A stretch of 64,000 nucleotides of DNA from assembly GCF_018362995.1 (NCBI RefSeq), contig NZ_CP074372.1, forward strand, positions 2,542,001-2,606,000, written 5' to 3'. The stretch comes from Chryseobacterium indologenes. GTDB taxonomy: Bacteria > Bacteroidota > Bacteroidia > Flavobacteriales > Weeksellaceae. The position numbers were made by a program, and so were the translations under genes. The notes below the pieces were generated by a model. The model saw only the letters and a program-made list of their open reading frames with translations, ran no database searches and was not told where the DNA came from. This document shows positions 60,969 through 64,000 of this stretch, piece by piece. Numbering within the stretch: the first letter of the stretch is position 1; each line of letters opens with the position of its first letter.

Positions 60969-62939
60969 TTATTTTTTAATAACTTTAAGTGATTGTGAGC
61001 CTCTTTCGGTATTTACTTTTAAGATGTAAATTCCTGCTGGGGCACGTCTCATATCTACAGAACCTTTTTCTGCGTTGATTGTTTCACTAAGGATCCTTTG
61101 TCCTGAAACATTATATACTTCAACATCTTTGATTCTGCCGTCATTATTGATATAAAGGTAATCTACAACCGGGTTTGGATAGAAATTGACTGTATTCTTT
61201 TTCGCTGCTTCATTTACGGCCAATACCGTTGCTGTAAATTCAAAACTTCCGAGATCCGGTGTTACAGCATTTCTTGTATTACCATCAGCATCTAATGTTA
61301 CTTCAACAACCGGAGTTCCTTTATTATCAAGAGCTGCATTTCCGGTACCAGACACGTGGAAATCTGTTGCTGATACAAATACCGGCAGAACATTCAAAGA
61401 ATTTACATTACCTCCAAATCCTGCCTGGATATCAGCAAGGGTCGCTTTTGCAGCTCCTCCGATATACCCGAGATTGGTTCCTGAAGAATAAAAATTATTA
61501 TAATTAATGGTAGAAAAAACCGTACTGGCTGCGCCGGCATAAATAGCATATCTATCGCCCGCCTGGGTTTGGGTATTGACAAAAAGATTGTTTCTCACAT
61601 CAATACCTCCTGCACCAGTTACTCCGCTCGTAATGTTTAAAGCAGACGGTCTTCCTGCAACAGTCTGGCTTACATCCATCACAACAGTATTATAATATAC
61701 TTTATACCCTCCTCCTGCGGCAATGACTATTCCGTTTCCGTTGTCATTTACTCCGCCTGTTGTTGCATAGCCATAACCTGCTACACCACTTACAATATTG
61801 TTGGCCACTAAAGTATTAGAGGTAAGACTTGTTGTTGACAGATATATCCCCTGCGCTCCATATCCGGATACATTGGTATTTTTGATTCCGGTGATTTTAT
61901 TATTAGTAATGGTCATTCCATTCGTTAATGTGCCTCCAGCATAAATTCCGGCAAACAGAGTTCCCGTTCCACTGGAATTAAAATTAGAAATTGTATTTCC
62001 TTTTACAATAATATTGGCTGCTGCGGAAGCTCCAGTATTACCAGAAGTTACTGTTATTCCGGAAGCACCTCCGGTACCTGTTCCGGTATACCCCAGATTG
62101 GTAATGGTATTTGAAGTAATGGAAGAATTTACAGTTGCAGTTGCAAACCAGACTCCTCTCTTGATCTCAGCATTGGTAGTTTCAAAATTGCCAATTGTAT
62201 TATTACTTACTGTTACTCCGTCTGCTCCCTGCGCATAAATTCCACAAAGACGAACAGCATCTGCTCCGGAGGCACTCACATCATTTCCTGTCACCAGAGT
62301 GTTACCTCCGTTACCTGCAGCTGTTGCTGCAAATAAATAAATTCCTATGTAAGCTTTCTTCACAGAATTATTCTGGATCGTCACATTATTAAAGAAGCCC
62401 CCTGTAGGGGTTGCAGCTCCATCATACATTATAAAAGCAGAAGAGGTATTGATACCGTTTACTATATTCAGGTTTTTAACCGTAATATTCGTATTGGCTG
62501 CTGCTGCTGAAGCCGCAATAAATGTAAGTACCTGCGGTGCTGTAACAGAAGTATTGGTAAGAGTAAGATCTCTTGTAGTTCCTGAAGCAGCATTACTTCC
62601 ATCTAAAGTAATATTACTTCCCTGTATTCTCACTAAAGGTGCACTGGCAACATCTCCTGAAATAGTAGCTGTAACTCCCACTGCGGGTTTTATCACAACA
62701 GAAGTGTAGCTTGCTGCACCACCACTGGCGTTCAGACTGGCAGTTGCCGTTTCGGTGGTATTAGCTGTGATACTGATTGCAATTGCTCCCTGATGTGTTC
62801 CCGCATTAATAGCGTCAAATGCTCCCTTTAACGTAGTATAGGTTCCTGTAGCTGTACCTGCCGTAGCAGACACATTCACTTGTGAATAAAAATTTGATGC
62901 AGAAAAAACTGCCATCAAGCAAAATAGAATTTTTCTCAT
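60969..62939 (-). CDS. Secreted parallel beta-helix protein with T9SS type A sorting domain
   Basis: The 656-residue protein has a signal peptide (RKILFCLMAVFSASNFYS), repeated beta-helix turns (for example NITVKNLNIVNGINTSSAF, NTLVTGNDVSASGADAVRL, GVTVSNNTIGNFETTN, GMTITNNKITGIKNTN) typical of PbH1-type right-handed helices, and a C-terminal sorting domain (VNFYPNPVVDYLYINNDGR, RAPAGIYILKVNTERGSQS, ending KVIKK). Such proteins are cell-surface adhesins or polysaccharide-active enzymes; no catalytic residues were identified. Confidence 0.85.
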   Translation of the reverse strand: MRKILFCLMAVFSASNFYSQVNVSATAGTATGTYTTLKGAFDAINAGTHQGAIAISITANTTETATASLNASGGAASYTSVVIKPAVGVTATISGDVASAPLVRIQGSNITLDGSNAASGTTRDLTLTNTSVTAPQVLTFIAASAAAANTNITVKNLNIVNGINTSSAFIMYDGAATPTGGFFNNVTIQNNSVKKAYIGIYLFAATAAGNGGNTLVTGNDVSASGADAVRLCGIYAQGADGVTVSNNTIGNFETTNAEIKRGVWFATATVNSSITSNTITNLGYTGTGTGGASGITVTSGNTGASAAANIIVKGNTISNFNSSGTGTLFAGIYAGGTLTNGMTITNNKITGIKNTNVSGYGAQGIYLSTTSLTSNTLVANNIVSGVAGYGYATTGGVNDNGNGIVIAAGGGYKVYYNTVVMDVSQTVAGRPSALNITSGVTGAGGIDVRNNLFVNTQTQAGDRYAIYAGAASTVFSTINYNNFYSSGTNLGYIGGAAKATLADIQAGFGGNVNSLNVLPVFVSATDFHVSGTGNAALDNKGTPVVEVTLDADGNTRNAVTPDLGSFEFTATVLAVNEAAKKNTVNFYPNPVVDYLYINNDGRIKDVEVYNVSGQRILSETINAEKGSVDMRRAPAGIYILKVNTERGSQSLKVIKK

Positions 62940-63125
62940 ATTATTAATTTTTATTAGTATTAAATATAAGAAATATTTTTCAACATAATATTAAAAACAC
63001 TGAAAATCAAACATATAAATTAAATAAAAATTAAACAAAATATCATAAAATCTCTTAAATAAACAAAAATACGTGAAACACAAAACACATTATAAATAAT
63101 AAAATATTGTTTTTTTAGAATTTCG

Positions 63126-63133
63126 TAAATTTG
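63126..63133 (+). promoter_or_regulatory. -7 promoter box (TAAATTTG) of the dus gene, four bases before the ATG
   Basis: Exact TAnnTTTG match at the same four-base distance to the ATG (63138) as in aroC, so this mRNA may also be leaderless. Confidence 0.6.
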
Positions 63134-63137
63134 CACC

Positions 63138-64000
63138 ATGATAAAAATAGGCAACATAGAACTGCCGGAATTTCCACTTTTGCTGGCTCCGATGGAAGAC
63201 GTAAGTGATCCTCCGTTCAGACGTTTGTGTAAAATGCATGGTGCAGACTTAATGTATTCGGAATTTATTTCTTCTGAAGGGTTGATTCGTGACGCTATCA
63301 AAAGCCGTAAAAAGCTTGACATCTTTGATTATGAAAGGCCAGTAGGTATTCAGATCTTTGGTGGAGACGAAGAAGCTATGGCCATGTCCGCAAGAATTGT
63401 TGAAACAGTGAATCCGGATCTGGTAGATATCAATTTTGGATGCCCTGTAAAAAAAGTTGTCTGCAAGGGAGCGGGAGCAGGTGTTTTGAAAGACATTGAC
63501 CTGATGGTTCGTCTTACAAAAGCTGTTGTAAGTTCCACTCATCTGCCTGTAACTGTAAAAACCCGTTTAGGATGGGACAGTACTTGCATTAATATTGATG
63601 AAGTGGCAGAACGTCTGCAGGAAACAGGAATCAAAGCTCTTACCATACATGCCAGAACCCGTGCTCAGATGTACAAGGGTGAAGCAGATTGGGAACATAT
63701 TTCCAGAATCAAACAAAATCCTAATATTGAGATTCCAATCTTTGGAAACGGAGATATTGATTCTGCTGAAAAAGCATTAGAATATAAACAAAAGTATGCA
63801 TGTGACGGTATTATGATCGGACGTGCTGCCATTGGCTATCCATGGATATTTAATGAAATAAAGCATTTCTTTAAAACAGGAGAGCATTTACCTGCCCCTA
63901 CCATATCAGACCGTTTATTGGCCGTTCGCCAGCATGCGGAATGGAGTGTTGAATGGAAAGGAGAAAGATTAGGTCTGGTGGAAATGAGACAGCACTACAG
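63138..64000 (+). CDS. dusB: tRNA-dihydrouridine synthase, N-terminal part, cut by window edge
   Basis: The visible 287 residues start MIKIGNIELPEFPLLLAPME and carry the Dus family pattern: DVSDPPFRRLCKMHGADLMYSEF, VGIQIFGGDEE, VDINFGCPVKKVVCKGAGAG (active Cys in VVCKGAG), RLGWDST, ALTIHARTRAQMYKG and GIMIGRAAIGYPWIF. The enzyme reduces uridine in the tRNA D-loop using FMN. The C-terminus lies outside the window. DusB is the usual form in Bacteroidota; the subfamily is assumed. Confidence 0.92.
   Translation, partial: MIKIGNIELPEFPLLLAPMEDVSDPPFRRLCKMHGADLMYSEFISSEGLIRDAIKSRKKLDIFDYERPVGIQIFGGDEEAMAMSARIVETVNPDLVDINFGCPVKKVVCKGAGAGVLKDIDLMVRLTKAVVSSTHLPVTVKTRLGWDSTCINIDEVAERLQETGIKALTIHARTRAQMYKGEADWEHISRIKQNPNIEIPIFGNGDIDSAEKALEYKQKYACDGIMIGRAAIGYPWIFNEIKHFFKTGEHLPAPTISDRLLAVRQHAEWSVEWKGERLGLVEMRQHY

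Overview
The window is a 64 kb piece of a Flavobacteriia chromosome, most likely Chryseobacterium or a close Weeksellaceae relative. Supporting signs are the high A+T content, Bacteroidota-type promoters (TAnnTTTG at the -7 position), type IX secretion (T9SS) proteins with C-terminal sorting tails, a GLPGLI-family protein, DUF5103 and DUF4403 proteins, and a TonB-dependent receptor paired with sugar-uptake genes. Species cannot be fixed from sequence alone. No phage, insertion sequence or CRISPR array was seen.

Layout. 1-3.2 kb: start of a secreted M4 metalloprotease (cut by the window edge), the T9SS plug protein and an MBL-fold hydrolase. 3.4-9.6 kb: trehalose utilisation (MFS permease, cytoplasmic trehalase, TonB-dependent receptor) with a divergent AraC regulator. 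9.8-17.6 kb: a redoxin, then a TetR regulator and a tripartite RND efflux operon, with four copies of a probable TetR operator. 17.8-21.7 kb: miaA, yicC, gmk, nadA. 21.7-23.1 kb: six tiny Cys-rich peptides with double-Gly leaders. 23.2-30.4 kb: threonine operon with a Thr/Ile-rich leader peptide, then folB, a DUF4403 protein and an RDD protein. 30.5 kb: tRNA-Cys(GCA).

30.7-46 kb is an accessory, toxin-like region. On the minus strand is a compact RiPP operon: a lanthipeptide-type precursor without any cysteine, a secreted prolyl oligopeptidase, and a LanB dehydratase split into two genes. A divergent TPR/AraC regulator and a GLPGLI protein follow. Then comes a plus-strand cluster: a small secreted peptide with a hydrophobic tail, an SdpA-like protein, an SdpB-like HTTM membrane protein, an ABC ATPase and permease, a DCC thiol oxidoreductase and a short CPBP protease. 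This gene set combines roles seen in the Bacillus Sdp and Skf cannibalism systems and is the best candidate here for a little-described system. Orphan small genes and repeated hairpin units follow at 43.9-46 kb.

46.2-64 kb returns to ordinary chromosome: a glycine-zipper lipoprotein, a polytopic membrane protein, aroC, two thioredoxin-fold proteins, a YkvA protein, a fused OPRT/OMP-decarboxylase (UMP synthase) with a eukaryote-like decarboxylase motif, an M1-peptidase-like protein without a zinc motif, three T9SS cargo proteins, a large outer-membrane protein and the start of a dus tRNA-dihydrouridine synthase.

All functional calls come from reading the sequence and remembered family knowledge; no database search was run.
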